Shown: positions 9,128-17,827, counted from the stretch's first letter. The stretch is 64,000 nucleotides of DNA from Phycobacter sedimenti (GCF_038148855.1 NZ_JBBVGR010000001.1:585567-649566); one strand, 5' to 3'. A program made the numbers and translations. Notes: generated by a model from the letters alone, not told the origin.

Positions 9128-9726
9128 AGCCCCTGCCCCGGTTTCACGTCCTTGAGTTCCATCGCCTTGGCCGGATCGCGCATCATCTGGGCGACAACGT
9201 CCTGGCGTTTGACGTCCTTGCGGTGGCGCAGGGTCAGCACGATGGCGCCGATCATGGCGACCAGCAGGATCAGACCCGCCAGCTGGAACAGAAGGAAATA
9301 TTGGTCATAGATAATGAGGCCAAGCGCCTCGGTGTTATGCCGGTCCGCCGGGACGGGCTGCGCGACCAGCTCCGAGGCCAGCGGCGCGCTTTCCCAGGCG
9401 CCGTAGGCCATGACGAACTGCATAAGGATCACAAGTCCAATCAGCAGCGCCACCGGCATGTAGCGGGCCATCTCGGCCTTCAGCTCGGCAAAGTCCACAT
9501 CCAGCATCATCACCACGAAGAGGAACAGAACCGCGACCGCCCCCACGTAGACGATGACCAGCAGCATGGCGACGAATTCCGCCCCCAGAAGCACGAACAG
9601 CCCGGCCGAGGAAATGAAGGCCAGGATCAGCCATAGCACCGAATGCACCGGCTGGCGGCTGATCACAGTGAACAGCCCGCCGGTGATGGCGCTGATGGCG
9701 AAGAGGTAGAAGGCAAAAACGCTCAT
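9124..9726 (-). CDS. nuoJ: NADH-quinone oxidoreductase subunit J
   Basis: Membrane subunit of complex I next to NuoK and NuoA; its third helix carries the pi-bulge involved in coupling. The protein has 200 residues and five predicted helices, beginning MSVFAFYLFAISAITGGLF. The conserved region FVAMLLVIVYVGAVAVLFLFVVMML matches the family. Its start overlaps the stop of the carboxymuconolactone-type gene upstream (ATGA) and its stop overlaps the next embedded gene (GTGA). Confidence 0.97.
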   Translation of the reverse strand: MSVFAFYLFAISAITGGLFTVISRQPVHSVLWLILAFISSAGLFVLLGAEFVAMLLVIVYVGAVAVLFLFVVMMLDVDFAELKAEMARYMPVALLIGLVILMQFVMAYGAWESAPLASELVAQPVPADRHNTEALGLIIYDQYFLLFQLAGLILLVAMIGAIVLTLRHRKDVKRQDVVAQMMRDPAKAMELKDVKPGQGL

Positions 9727-10145
9727 GTCTCATCGTCCCTTTTGTCGTCCAGGACCTCCTGCGCCAGTTCAAGCGCGCGGGTCATGGCCGGAATGCCGGC
9801 AAAGACCGACATCTGTCCGATCGTTTCAACGATCTCTTGTTTCTTCGCGCCCGCCTCCAGGGCGTGGCGCACGGTCTGGCGCAGGGCGGTGTCCGCCTGT
9901 GCGCCTTGCATGGTCAGCCCCGCCAGCGTCAAAAGCAGGCGGGTCTTGGCATCCAGACCGTCCTTGTTGACGGTCTTGCCGAACATCAGTTCCATGGCCT
10001 CCTTGGGCATGGTCGGCCACAGCGCCTCGAACCCTTTCATGGCCTCGGCAGGCGAGAAATGCTCAAGCGCCGGATTGAACGCTTTGGCCATTTCATGGGC
10101 CTGGGCCATCATGGCCTCAAAGGGGTTCTTTGGCGTTTCGGTCAT
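9723..10145 (-). CDS. Carboxymuconolactone decarboxylase/AhpD-like family protein
   Basis: A 140-residue, mostly helical protein embedded between nuoI and nuoJ. DAKTRLLLTLAGLTMQGAQ followed by RHALEAGAKKQEIVETIGQMSVFAGIPA is the typical carboxymuconolactone-decarboxylase fold. It has no cysteine at all, so it lacks the CxxC of the AhpD peroxidase partners and cannot work by that thiol chemistry. The ATG at 10145 comes eight bases after nuoI, and the stop overlaps nuoJ by four bases; longer in-frame starts would run into nuoI. The function is unknown. Position suggests a complex I-associated or assembly role, or simply co-expression. Confidence 0.85.
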   Translation of the reverse strand: MTETPKNPFEAMMAQAHEMAKAFNPALEHFSPAEAMKGFEALWPTMPKEAMELMFGKTVNKDGLDAKTRLLLTLAGLTMQGAQADTALRQTVRHALEAGAKKQEIVETIGQMSVFAGIPAMTRALELAQEVLDDKRDDET

Positions 10146-10152
10146 GGTCCTA

Positions 10153-10647
10153 TCACCGGTAGGGTGCGTCGATTTCCAGGTTGCGGGCGATCTCGGCTTC
10201 CCAGCGTTCCCCGTTCGAGAGCAGCTTTTCCTTGTCGTAGAACAGCTCTTCACGGGTTTCGGTGGCGAATTCGAAATTCGGCCCCTCGACAATTGCATCC
10301 ACCGGGCAGGCTTCCTGGCAGAAGCCGCAGTAGATGCATTTGGTCATGTCGATGTCATAGCGCGTGGTGCGCCGGCTACCATCCTCACGCGGTTCGGCAT
10401 CGATGGTGATCGCCTGCGCGGGGCAGACAGCCTCGCACAACTTGCAGGCAATGCAGCGTTCCTCGCCATTGGGATAGCGACGCAGCGCGTGCTCACCCCG
10501 GAACCGCGGGCTCAGCGGGCCCTTTTCATGCGGGTAGTTCAGCGTTGCCTTTGGGGCGAAGAAATACTTCATCCCCAGTTTGAAGCCGACCCAGAAATCC
10601 TGCAGCAGGAAATACTTTGCGGCGCGGGTATAGTCGATCTGAGTCAT
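10153..10647 (-). CDS. nuoI: NADH-quinone oxidoreductase subunit I
   Basis: Carries clusters N6a and N6b that pass electrons towards N2 in the complex I hydrophilic arm. The protein has 164 residues with two classical 4Fe-4S motifs: CIACKLCEAVCP (C65, C68, C71, C75) and CIYCGFCQEACP (C104, C107, C110, C114). An amphipathic N-terminal stretch (AAKYFLLQDFWVGFKLGMKYFF) anchors it at the membrane. It starts two bases after nuoH. Confidence 0.98.
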   Translation of the reverse strand: MTQIDYTRAAKYFLLQDFWVGFKLGMKYFFAPKATLNYPHEKGPLSPRFRGEHALRRYPNGEERCIACKLCEAVCPAQAITIDAEPREDGSRRTTRYDIDMTKCIYCGFCQEACPVDAIVEGPNFEFATETREELFYDKEKLLSNGERWEAEIARNLEIDAPYR

Positions 10648-10649
10648 GA

Positions 10650-11687
10650 TCAGCCCCCTGTTGTCCAGCGTGCAAAGGCACCCCAGAACCAGTCGAATTT
10701 TGCAGCGAAGGCGACAAAGACCACCCAGACCAGCGAGAAGGGCAGGAAGACCTTCCAGCCAAGGCGCATCAACTGGTCATAGCGATAGCGCGGTGTGATC
10801 GCCTTCACCATTGCGAAGAGGAAGAAGAAGAAGGCCATCTTGCCGACCATCCACAGAACGCCGTCCGGAATGCCCGGGATCGGGGACAGCCAGCCGCCAA
10901 AGAACAGCAGCGTGGTCAGCGCGCACATCAGGAAGATGGCGATATATTCACCGGCCATGAACAGCAGGAAAGGCGTCGCCGAGTATTCCACCTGATAGCC
11001 GGCCACCAGTTCCGATTCCGCTTCGGGCAGATCGAACGGCGGACGGTTGGTTTCCGCCAGCGCCGAGATGAAGAACAGGAAAACCATCGGGAAATGGGGC
11101 AGCCAGTACCAGTTGAACAGGCCCGCATCGCCATCCTGCGCGCGCACGATGTCGCCAAAGTTCATCGAGCCGGTCGACAGGATCACACCGATGATGATCA
11201 GACCGATCGAGACCTCATAGGAAATCATCTGCGCCGCAGAGCGCAAGCTGCCGAGGAAGGGATACTTCGAGTTCGACGCCCAGCCGCCCATGATGACGCC
11301 GTAGACTTCAAGCGAGGAGACCGCGAAAACATAGAGGATCGCCACGTTGATATCCGACAGCACCCATCCATCGTTGAACGGGATCACCGCCCAGGCGATC
11401 ATCGCAAGTACGAATGAGGTCAGCGGTGCCAGAATGAAGACTGTACGGTCAGCACCCGCCGGAATGACCACCTCTTTCACCACGTATTTCAGCGCGTCGG
11501 CCACCGATTGCAGAAGGCCGTAGACGCCCACCACGTTGGGGCCCCGGCGCATCTGCACCGCCGCCCAGATCTTGCGGTCCCCGTAAACGAGGAACAGAAG
11601 CGAAATCATGACAAAGGCAACAACTGCAAGCACTTGCGCCAGTATCAGAACGGCGATGCCGCCTGGGGTGTTAAAGAAGTCAGCCAT
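10650..11687 (-). CDS. nuoH: NADH-quinone oxidoreductase subunit H
   Basis: Membrane subunit that forms the quinone entrance with NuoB and NuoD. It has 345 residues and about eight helices. Conserved stretches include RRGPNVVGVYGLLQ near the N-terminus and the charged loop AETNRPPFDLPEAESELVAGY that couples quinone chemistry to the proton channels. It follows a lipoprotein gene by six bases and precedes nuoI by two. Confidence 0.98.
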   Translation of the reverse strand: MADFFNTPGGIAVLILAQVLAVVAFVMISLLFLVYGDRKIWAAVQMRRGPNVVGVYGLLQSVADALKYVVKEVVIPAGADRTVFILAPLTSFVLAMIAWAVIPFNDGWVLSDINVAILYVFAVSSLEVYGVIMGGWASNSKYPFLGSLRSAAQMISYEVSIGLIIIGVILSTGSMNFGDIVRAQDGDAGLFNWYWLPHFPMVFLFFISALAETNRPPFDLPEAESELVAGYQVEYSATPFLLFMAGEYIAIFLMCALTTLLFFGGWLSPIPGIPDGVLWMVGKMAFFFFLFAMVKAITPRYRYDQLMRLGWKVFLPFSLVWVVFVAFAAKFDWFWGAFARWTTGG

Positions 11688-11693
11688 AGGTCC

Positions 11694-12074
11694 TCACACC
11701 GTGGGTATTCCGTTTGCCTTGCAATCCGCCACCACGACCTCGGCGTCGATGGTGCGCAGACCGCGCGGGAGGGCAGGCGAGATGGTGTAGACAGCATCTG
11801 CCGTCTGAACGCCACCCTCTTGTTTCATTTTTGTGCGCACGTGGCGCGCAAACCCGTAACCCCGGATCAGCGCATATTGCGCGGCCGCACATTCGGCGTA
11901 GTCATCCAGGTCCGCGCTTGAGCGGGCACCGGACATTGCAACGTTGAACTGCACCAGATCGCCGTTCAGCAGACTGGTCTTCACCCCTTTGTACTGGGGC
12001 GCAGCCTCACCGGTACCGGGCGCCTGTGAACAGGCCCCCAGCAGCAGGGACGATATGAGTGCCGCGCGGATCAC
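11694..12074 (-). CDS. Small putative lipoprotein embedded between nuoG and nuoH
   Basis: I do not recognise a family for this 126-residue product. The start is a GTG overlapping the nuoG stop (GTGA). The N-terminus, MIRAALISSLLLGACSQAPGTG, is a lipoprotein signal with lipobox LGAC, so the mature protein would be lipid-anchored at the periplasmic face. The rest is hydrophilic, with two more cysteines and an AECAAAQYALIRGYGFARHV segment. It sits six bases before nuoH. Unidentified reading frames are known in the nuo clusters of Paracoccus and Rhodobacter; whether they are complex I factors is not established here. Confidence 0.75.
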   Translation of the reverse strand: MIRAALISSLLLGACSQAPGTGEAAPQYKGVKTSLLNGDLVQFNVAMSGARSSADLDDYAECAAAQYALIRGYGFARHVRTKMKQEGGVQTADAVYTISPALPRGLRTIDAEVVVADCKANGIPTV

Positions 12075-14086
12075 TCCGCCGCGATCTTGTCGGTCTTGCG
12101 GGCCTTCGCATTGGCCGAAAGTTCGGCCATCAGCTGCGATGCGCGCGCAATCGGGTTGGTCAGATAGAAGTCCTTCACCGCAGGCAGGAAGTCCGCCTTG
12201 CCCAGCGGTTCGCTTTCCAGCGCCACAACCTCATTTTCGGCCACCTCGTCGATCTTGGCGAGATGCGGCACCTCTGCGACCAGCGCGCTACGCAACTGTG
12301 CCAGCGAGTCATAAGGCAGCTTGGCATCCAGTTCCGCGCTCAGCGCGCGCAGAATGGCCCAGTTCTCCTTGGCCTCCCCAGGCGCGAACCCGGCCCGCAT
12401 CGCCAGCTGAGGGCGACCTTCGGTGTTCACGAACAGACCGTTTTCCTCAGTGTAGGCGGCACCCGGCAGGATCACGTCGGCGCGGTGTGCGCCGCGGTCG
12501 CCATGGCTGCCCTGATAGATCACAAAGGCGCCCGGATCGATCTCGACCTCGTCTGCGCCGAGGTTGTAGATCACCTCCGCGCCCTCGATGGCCGCCGCCA
12601 TGCCGCCTTCGGTCACGGCGCCGATGTCCATGGCGCCCACCCGGGCCGCTGCGCTGTGCAGCACCAGAACCTTGGCGCCGGATTTGGCAGCGAGGTCTTG
12701 CACCTTGGCCATGACGGCCAGTCCGTCCGCCTCGCGCAGGGCACCCTGGCCAACGATGATCACGGGTGCCTTGCCTGCGATATCATGAGCGTTCTTGGCA
12801 GCCGTTTCCAGCGCGGCCCGGTCGGTACCGAGGTGATCGTACTCATAGGTCAGGTCAACGGCCGCACCGATCAGGCCAACGGTCGCGCCGTTCAGCCAGG
12901 CCTTGCGGATGCGGGCGTTCAGAACCGGCGCCTCGTCGCGCGGGTTGGTGCCGACCAGCAGGATCGCCCCCGCCGCATCGATGTCCTCGATCGCCGCAGT
13001 GCCCACATAGGCGGAGCGGTTGCCGATGGCGAGGCGGGCATTGTCGGTACGGCACTCCACGGCGCCCCCCTGCCCTTCGATCAGCTGTTTCAGAGCGAAT
13101 GCGGCCTCGACCGGAACCAGATCGCCAATGAGACCGGCAACCTTCTTACCCTTCATCGCGGCAGCGGTCGCGGCCAGAGCCTCGGGCCAGGTGGCGGGCT
13201 TCAGTTTGCCATCGACGCGCACGTAAGGACGATCCAAACGCTGGCGGCGCAGACCGTCCCATACGAAACGAGTCTTGTCCGAAATCCACTCTTCGTTCAC
13301 GCCGTCGTGGTTGCGCGGCAGGATGCGCATCACTTCGCGGCCCTTGGTGTCCACCCGGATGTTGGAGCCAAGCGCATCCATCACGTCGATGGTTTCTGTC
13401 TTGGTCAGCTCCCAGGGGCGCGCGGTAAAGGCATAGGGCTTGGAGGTCAGCGCACCCACCGGGCAAAGATCAATGATGTTGCCCTGCAGGTTCGAATCCA
13501 GCGTCTCGTTGAGGTAGCTGGTGATCTCGGCGTCTTCGCCACGGCCGGTCTGGCCCATCTGGGTGATGCCGGCCACCTCGGTGGTGAAGCGGACGCATCG
13601 GGTGCAGCTGATGCAGCGGGTCATGGCGGTGCCCACCAGCGGGCCAAGATCCAGATCGTCCACCGCGCGCTTGGCTTCGCGGAAGCGGCTGAAATCAACG
13701 CCATAGGCCATGGCCTGATCCTGCAGATCGCACTCGCCGCCCTGGTCGCAGATTGGGCAATCCAGCGGGTGGTTGATCAGGAGAAACTCCATCACGCCCT
13801 CGCGGGCCTTTTTCACCATGGGCGAATTGGTCTTCACCACCGGTGCCTGACCTTCGGGACCAGGCCGCAGATCGCGCACCTGCATCGCGCAGGACGCCGC
13901 CGGTTTCGGCGGGCCGCCCACGACTTCGACCAGGCACATGCGGCAGTTGCCGGCGATGGACAGGCGCTCGTGATAGCAGAAGCGCGGGATTTCCACCCCG
14001 GCCACTTCACAGGCCTGGATCAGGGTCATCGCCCCGTCCACCTCGATCTCGGTTCCGTCAATGTTGATCTTGCGGAGGTCAGACAT
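12071..14086 (-). CDS. nuoG: NADH-quinone oxidoreductase subunit G
   Basis: Largest hydrophilic-arm subunit, holding clusters N1b, N4 and N5. It has 671 residues, the short alphaproteobacterial/mitochondrial type rather than the ~900-residue E. coli form. The 2Fe-2S ligands are C37, C48, C51 and C66. N5 has H106, C110, C113 and C119 in HPLDCPICDQGGEC. N4 has C158, C161, C164 in CISCTRC, with C208. The C-terminal two thirds is the molybdopterin-oxidoreductase-like domain without cofactor. I see no extra N7 cluster motif. Confidence 0.98.
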   Translation of the reverse strand: MSDLRKINIDGTEIEVDGAMTLIQACEVAGVEIPRFCYHERLSIAGNCRMCLVEVVGGPPKPAASCAMQVRDLRPGPEGQAPVVKTNSPMVKKAREGVMEFLLINHPLDCPICDQGGECDLQDQAMAYGVDFSRFREAKRAVDDLDLGPLVGTAMTRCISCTRCVRFTTEVAGITQMGQTGRGEDAEITSYLNETLDSNLQGNIIDLCPVGALTSKPYAFTARPWELTKTETIDVMDALGSNIRVDTKGREVMRILPRNHDGVNEEWISDKTRFVWDGLRRQRLDRPYVRVDGKLKPATWPEALAATAAAMKGKKVAGLIGDLVPVEAAFALKQLIEGQGGAVECRTDNARLAIGNRSAYVGTAAIEDIDAAGAILLVGTNPRDEAPVLNARIRKAWLNGATVGLIGAAVDLTYEYDHLGTDRAALETAAKNAHDIAGKAPVIIVGQGALREADGLAVMAKVQDLAAKSGAKVLVLHSAAARVGAMDIGAVTEGGMAAAIEGAEVIYNLGADEVEIDPGAFVIYQGSHGDRGAHRADVILPGAAYTEENGLFVNTEGRPQLAMRAGFAPGEAKENWAILRALSAELDAKLPYDSLAQLRSALVAEVPHLAKIDEVAENEVVALESEPLGKADFLPAVKDFYLTNPIARASQLMAELSANAKARKTDKIAAE

Positions 14087-14089
14087 GGT

Positions 14090-14500
14090 CTATTTCGCCC
14101 TCAGTAACACGCCGATCGCGCTGTTTTTCTTGATTTCCGCGCGACCGAACGCACAGAATGTTTCCGGTTTGTCGTAAGAGACGCCGCGGCTCGAAAAAAG
14201 CGCCTCTCCCTTTGCCCGCATCCGGGCCTTTTCACTGTCCGAGTCGATGTAGGCGCGGATCTCGCTGTCCGAATAGCCAAGGTCATTGGCCCGCGCCCGC
14301 AGGCGGCGCAACTCACCAACGCCTTTCCAGAACCGGGCGGCCAGAGTGTCACAATGGTCGGCGACCTCTTTGGCAACGGCAACGGCGAACAAAGGCTCTT
14401 CAATCTCTGCAACGCTGCGCAGCGGTGGCTTTGCATGGCCCACCACAGGGGCCGCGGCCAACGCGGCGGCCGACATCAGGCACATGACCAGTCGTTTCAT
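14090..14500 (-). CDS. Exported small protein between nuoF and nuoG (DUF5333-like)
   Basis: A product of 136 residues, starting at the ATG with GGAAGGAAA upstream. The N-terminus (MKRLVMCLMSAAALAAAPVVGHA) is a clear cleavable signal peptide with cleavage after GHA. The mature part is helical and charged, with two cysteines (DHCDTLAARFWKGV and ETFCAFG). From memory this resembles a Rhodobacterales family called DUF5333, but I cannot check that. It ends three bases before nuoG. The function is unknown; a periplasmic protein co-expressed with complex I is all the sequence shows. Confidence 0.75.
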   Translation of the reverse strand: MKRLVMCLMSAAALAAAPVVGHAKPPLRSVAEIEEPLFAVAVAKEVADHCDTLAARFWKGVGELRRLRARANDLGYSDSEIRAYIDSDSEKARMRAKGEALFSSRGVSYDKPETFCAFGRAEIKKNSAIGVLLRAK

Positions 14501-14601
14501 GGGGCTTTCCTTCCAATTGGAAGGCCCAGGACACACGGGATCCGGCTCGTTATTCAATAACGCAAGGCGGCCAAAGGCGCCGGGATATGCCAGCGCATCG
14601 C

Positions 14602-15039
14602 TCACGACTGGCACGTCCCGTGGAAGACTGCGGTATCGCCGTCCAGACGCAGTTCGGCATCGGGGTCGTAAGGATCCACGTCCCAAACGATCTCGGAAGT
14701 GCCGTAACCGGCATCAGTCAGGCAGTAAGTCACCCCGGCATGATGCGCCGCCAGACGCGCGCCCTTGTAGGACTGCGAAGCCTTGGAGACCTCGACGCGG
14801 AAATCAGCCCGAGAGACTTTCTTGTCAACCGGCTTTGCCTTGGCCTTGAACGCAATCCCGTCGTAAAGCGTGCGATCCTTGAAGGAGCTTCCGCAGCCCA
14901 TCAAAAGTGCGCCTGCAGCGGCGAGTGCCAAAAGAGTGTTCACCGACATGGAAAAACCGCCGACTCCCGCAACGCGAACAGCAGCGCGGGCGTCTTTTGC
15001 CCGGCGGTATCGATCTGCATATCTGGGGAGTTTTGCCAT
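14602..15039 (-). CDS. Putative lipoprotein or membrane-anchored protein between nuoF and nuoG
   Basis: A product of 145 residues from ATG 15039, which has AGGAAGG nine bases upstream. Residues 31-50 (MSVNTLLALAAAGALLMGCG) are a lipoprotein-type signal ending in LMGC. If translation started at the second methionine (14949), the protein would be a standard lipoprotein of 115 residues, but that ATG has a poorer ribosome site. The mature part has two cysteines (VTYCLTDAGYG and HGTCQS at the C-terminus), so a disulfide is plausible. I do not recognise the family. It is the second of two consecutive envelope proteins between nuoF and nuoG. Confidence 0.7.
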   Translation of the reverse strand: MAKLPRYADRYRRAKDARAAVRVAGVGGFSMSVNTLLALAAAGALLMGCGSSFKDRTLYDGIAFKAKAKPVDKKVSRADFRVEVSKASQSYKGARLAAHHAGVTYCLTDAGYGTSEIVWDVDPYDPDAELRLDGDTAVFHGTCQS

Positions 15040-15065
15040 GGTCGTTGGCCTTCCTTTGGTGTCCG

Positions 15066-16364
15066 TTACTCGGCCGCCATCGCGCCCATGCGGCCCGATT
15101 TCTGCGCCTTGATGCGGTCTTCGATTTCTTCGCGGAAGTTCTTGATCAGGCCCTGGATCGGCCAGGCGGCCGCATCGCCAAGGGCGCAGATGGTGTGGCC
15201 TTCGACCTGTTTGGTCACATCCCACAGCATGTCGATCTCTTCCAACTCGGCCTCGCCTTTGACCAGGCGGTCCATGACGCGCATCATCCAGCCGGTGCCT
15301 TCGCGGCATGGGGTACACTGGCCGCAGCTTTCGTGCTTGTAGAATTTCGAAAGACGCCAGATCGCCTTGATGATATCGGTCTGCTTGTCCATGACAATCA
15401 CCGCCGCCGTGCCAAGGCCCGAGCCCAGCTCGCCGCGCAGGTAGTCGAAATCCATGATCGCATCGCGCATGTTCTCACCGCGCACGCAGGGCACCGAAGA
15501 GCCGCCCGGGATCACCGCCAGGAGGTTGTCCCAGCCGCCGCGAATGCCACCGCAGTGCTTTTCGATCAGCTCTTCAAAGGGGATCGACATCGCCTCTTCG
15601 ACGACGCAGGGATTGTTCACATGACCGGAGATCGCAAAGAGCTTGGTGCCCGCGTTGTTGGGACGGCCAAAGCCTGCGAACCACTCGGCGCCGCGGCGCA
15701 GGATGGTGGGCACAACGGCGATGGATTCCACGTTGTTCACCGTAGTCGGGCAGCCATAAAGACCCGCGCCCGCCGGGAACGGCGGCTTCATGCGGGGCAT
15801 GCCCTTCTTGCCTTCAAGGCTTTCGATCAGGGCGGTTTCCTCACCGCAGATATAGGCGCCGGCACCGTGGTGCAGGAAGACGTCGAAGTCCCAGCCCGAC
15901 CCGGCAGCGTTCTTGCCCAGAAGACCCTTGTCATAGCATTCGTCGATGGCTGCCTGCAGCGCCTCACGCTCGCGAATGTACTCGCCGCGCAGGTAGATGT
16001 AGCAGGTGTGGGCGTTCATCGCGAAAGAGGCGATCAGCGCGCCTTCGATAAGCGTATGCGGATCATGACGCATGATTTCGCGGTCTTTGCAGGTGCCGGG
16101 CTCGGATTCATCCGCGTTGATCACCAGATAGGCCGGGCGACCGTCGCTTTCCTTGGGCATGAAGGACCACTTGAGGCCGGTGGGAAAGCCCGCACCACCC
16201 CGGCCGCGCAGGCCGGAGTCCTTCATGGTCTGGATGATCCAGTCCCGCCCCTTTTCGATCAGACCGGCGGTGCCATCCCAGTGGCCGCGCGCCTGAGCGC
16301 CTTTGAGCGTCCGCTCATGCATCCCGTACAGGTTGGTAAAGATCCGGTCCTGGTCCTTCAGCAT
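15066..16364 (-). CDS. nuoF: NADH-quinone oxidoreductase subunit F
   Basis: NADH-oxidising subunit with FMN and cluster N3. It has 432 residues, the normal length. The glycine-rich FMN/NADH site GLRGRGGAGFPTG is at about residues 51-63, and NADESEPGTCKDR is at about 83-95. The 4Fe-4S ligands are C347, C350, C353 (SCGQCTPCREGTGW) and C393 in HTICALGD. It lies six bases after a small membrane-protein gene that separates it from nuoE. Confidence 0.98.
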   Translation of the reverse strand: MLKDQDRIFTNLYGMHERTLKGAQARGHWDGTAGLIEKGRDWIIQTMKDSGLRGRGGAGFPTGLKWSFMPKESDGRPAYLVINADESEPGTCKDREIMRHDPHTLIEGALIASFAMNAHTCYIYLRGEYIREREALQAAIDECYDKGLLGKNAAGSGWDFDVFLHHGAGAYICGEETALIESLEGKKGMPRMKPPFPAGAGLYGCPTTVNNVESIAVVPTILRRGAEWFAGFGRPNNAGTKLFAISGHVNNPCVVEEAMSIPFEELIEKHCGGIRGGWDNLLAVIPGGSSVPCVRGENMRDAIMDFDYLRGELGSGLGTAAVIVMDKQTDIIKAIWRLSKFYKHESCGQCTPCREGTGWMMRVMDRLVKGEAELEEIDMLWDVTKQVEGHTICALGDAAAWPIQGLIKNFREEIEDRIKAQKSGRMGAMAAE

Positions 16365-16370
16365 GTCTGC

Positions 16371-16598
16371 CTACCTTTGGTTGTCCTGACGCATGCGCCA
16401 GAGTTGAACGATGTTGACCCCTGCATAGATCATCCCCGCCAGCGCGAGGAAATCGAACAAAAGAGCGTAGCGGCCCGGCAATCCGATGGCCGGACCGATG
16501 AACAGGGTCAAAGCAAGCCAGGCCAGCATGGTTCCGGCAATCACAAGGGAGATATGGCGTCCCTTGGCAGCAATCGCTTTGTCCTTGTCCGTGCTCAT
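16371..16598 (-). CDS. Small two-helix membrane protein between nuoE and nuoF (DUF5337-like)
   Basis: A 75-residue product with a charged N-terminus (MSTDKDKAIAAKGR), two hydrophobic helices (ISLVIAGTMLAWLALTLFIG and ALLFDFLALAGMIYAGVNIV) and a basic tail (RMRQDNQR). This looks like a small family in Rhodobacterales nuo operons that I remember as DUF5337; I cannot verify that here. It lies six bases before nuoF. Its topology would allow packing against the complex I membrane arm, but this is inference from location only. Confidence 0.75.
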   Translation of the reverse strand: MSTDKDKAIAAKGRHISLVIAGTMLAWLALTLFIGPAIGLPGRYALLFDFLALAGMIYAGVNIVQLWRMRQDNQR

Positions 16599-16619
16599 TG
16601 GGTCCCAATGTCTGCTCCC

Positions 16620-16643
16620 CCGCCCCGATGATCACTGGGGCGG
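16620..16643 (-). other. Intercistronic hairpin inside the nuo operon
   Basis: CCGCCCC and GGGGCGG, separated by ten bases, form a strong stem in the 53-base gap between nuoE and the small membrane gene. No T-run follows on the minus strand, so it is more likely an RNA-stability or processing element than a terminator. Confidence 0.45.
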
Positions 16644-16651
16644 AAGACGGG

Positions 16652-17827
16652 TTAATCTTCGTAGCGGCCGTCGTCTTTGGCCTTTTTGGCAAACTCGGTC
16701 TCTTCGCCCGATGCCAGTTGCGCCGCCTGGGCGATCCAGCCGTCGCGTTCGATGCGGCCCTTGAACTTCAGGCGGCTGTCGACCCATGCGACTTCGGCCT
16801 CGGTCCATTTGGCGATCTGGTCAAAGTGGAAGAAGCCCAGCTCGTTCAGGGTTTGCTCCAGTTTGGGGCCGACACCTTTCAAGAGCTTCAGATCGTCCGC
16901 CTTGCCACCGCGAGCCTCTGTCAGAGTCTCTGGCGCTGCTTCTTCCGTCGCTTTGGCGGCTGCCCCTTCTGGCGATGCTGGCTCTGGCTTGGCTGCCTTT
17001 TTCACCGGTGCCTTTTTCGGGGCGGGCTTTGCCTCGGCGGCCTGTTTGGCAGCGGGTTTTGCAGCCTCGGGCGCCTTGGGCGGCTGACCTTCGGCAGCGC
17101 GGCCTGCAACCACACCATCCTTGTCAATCCAGGGTGTCAGGATCGGCACCTCATCGCCCTGAATGCGCTTGACGCTGTCGCCCAGATCCACGGCCAGCTG
17201 CACCGACGCGTTATACTGCGTCTTGCCGCTGTCGTATTCGGTGAGCGAGGTCAGGCCCGATTTCGGCTCTGCCGCGTAGCGACCATTCTGCGGACCCGGC
17301 ACAACCGGTTGGCCTGCCGACAGATCATCCAGGATCTTGGTGAAGCTTTCGGTGGTCAGGTCCTCGAAGTAATCCTTACCGATCTGCGCCATGGGCGCAT
17401 TCGTGCAGGAGCCGAGGCACTCGACCTCTTCCCAGGTGAACTTGCCATCCGCAGACAGGGTAAAGGGCTTTGGCGCGATCTTTTCCTTGCAGACCGCGAT
17501 CAGGTCTTCGGCGCCGCAGATCATGCAGGACGTGGTGCCACAGATCTGCACATGCGCCACCGAGCCCGTCGGCTGCAGCTGGAACATGAAGTAGAAAGAG
17601 GCCACCTCAAGCACGCGGATATAGGCCATGCCCAGCATGTCGGCGATATATTCGATCGCAGGCTTGCTGACCCAGCCTTCCTGCTCCTGCGCGCGCCACA
17701 GAAGCGGGATCACGGCAGAGGCCTGGCGCCCTTCGGGGTATTTGGTGATCTGCGCTTCGGCCCATTTCTGATTGTCGGGCGTAAAGGCAAAGCTATCGGG
17801 TTGTTCGGAATGCAGACGACGGAGCAT
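16652..17827 (-). CDS. nuoE: NADH-quinone oxidoreductase subunit E with C-terminal HhH extension
   Basis: Thioredoxin-fold subunit with cluster N1a, partner of NuoF. The normal domain covers residues 1 to about 170, with ligands C96, C101, C137 and C141. The protein is 391 residues against 166 in E. coli. Residues about 180-245 form an intermediate segment, 247-305 an Ala/Pro/Lys-rich linker, and about 310-375 a helix-hairpin-helix-type domain (DLKLLKGVGPKLEQTLNELG). Such extensions are known in Rhodobacteraceae NuoE. It overlaps nuoD by one base. Confidence 0.96.
   Translation of the reverse strand: MLRRLHSEQPDSFAFTPDNQKWAEAQITKYPEGRQASAVIPLLWRAQEQEGWVSKPAIEYIADMLGMAYIRVLEVASFYFMFQLQPTGSVAHVQICGTTSCMICGAEDLIAVCKEKIAPKPFTLSADGKFTWEEVECLGSCTNAPMAQIGKDYFEDLTTESFTKILDDLSAGQPVVPGPQNGRYAAEPKSGLTSLTEYDSGKTQYNASVQLAVDLGDSVKRIQGDEVPILTPWIDKDGVVAGRAAEGQPPKAPEAAKPAAKQAAEAKPAPKKAPVKKAAKPEPASPEGAAAKATEEAAPETLTEARGGKADDLKLLKGVGPKLEQTLNELGFFHFDQIAKWTEAEVAWVDSRLKFKGRIERDGWIAQAAQLASGEETEFAKKAKDDGRYED

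Noticed and set aside
12059..14107. 682-codon plus-strand frame opposite nuoG
   Set aside because: Shadow of nuoG. The iron-sulfur motifs are all on the minus strand.
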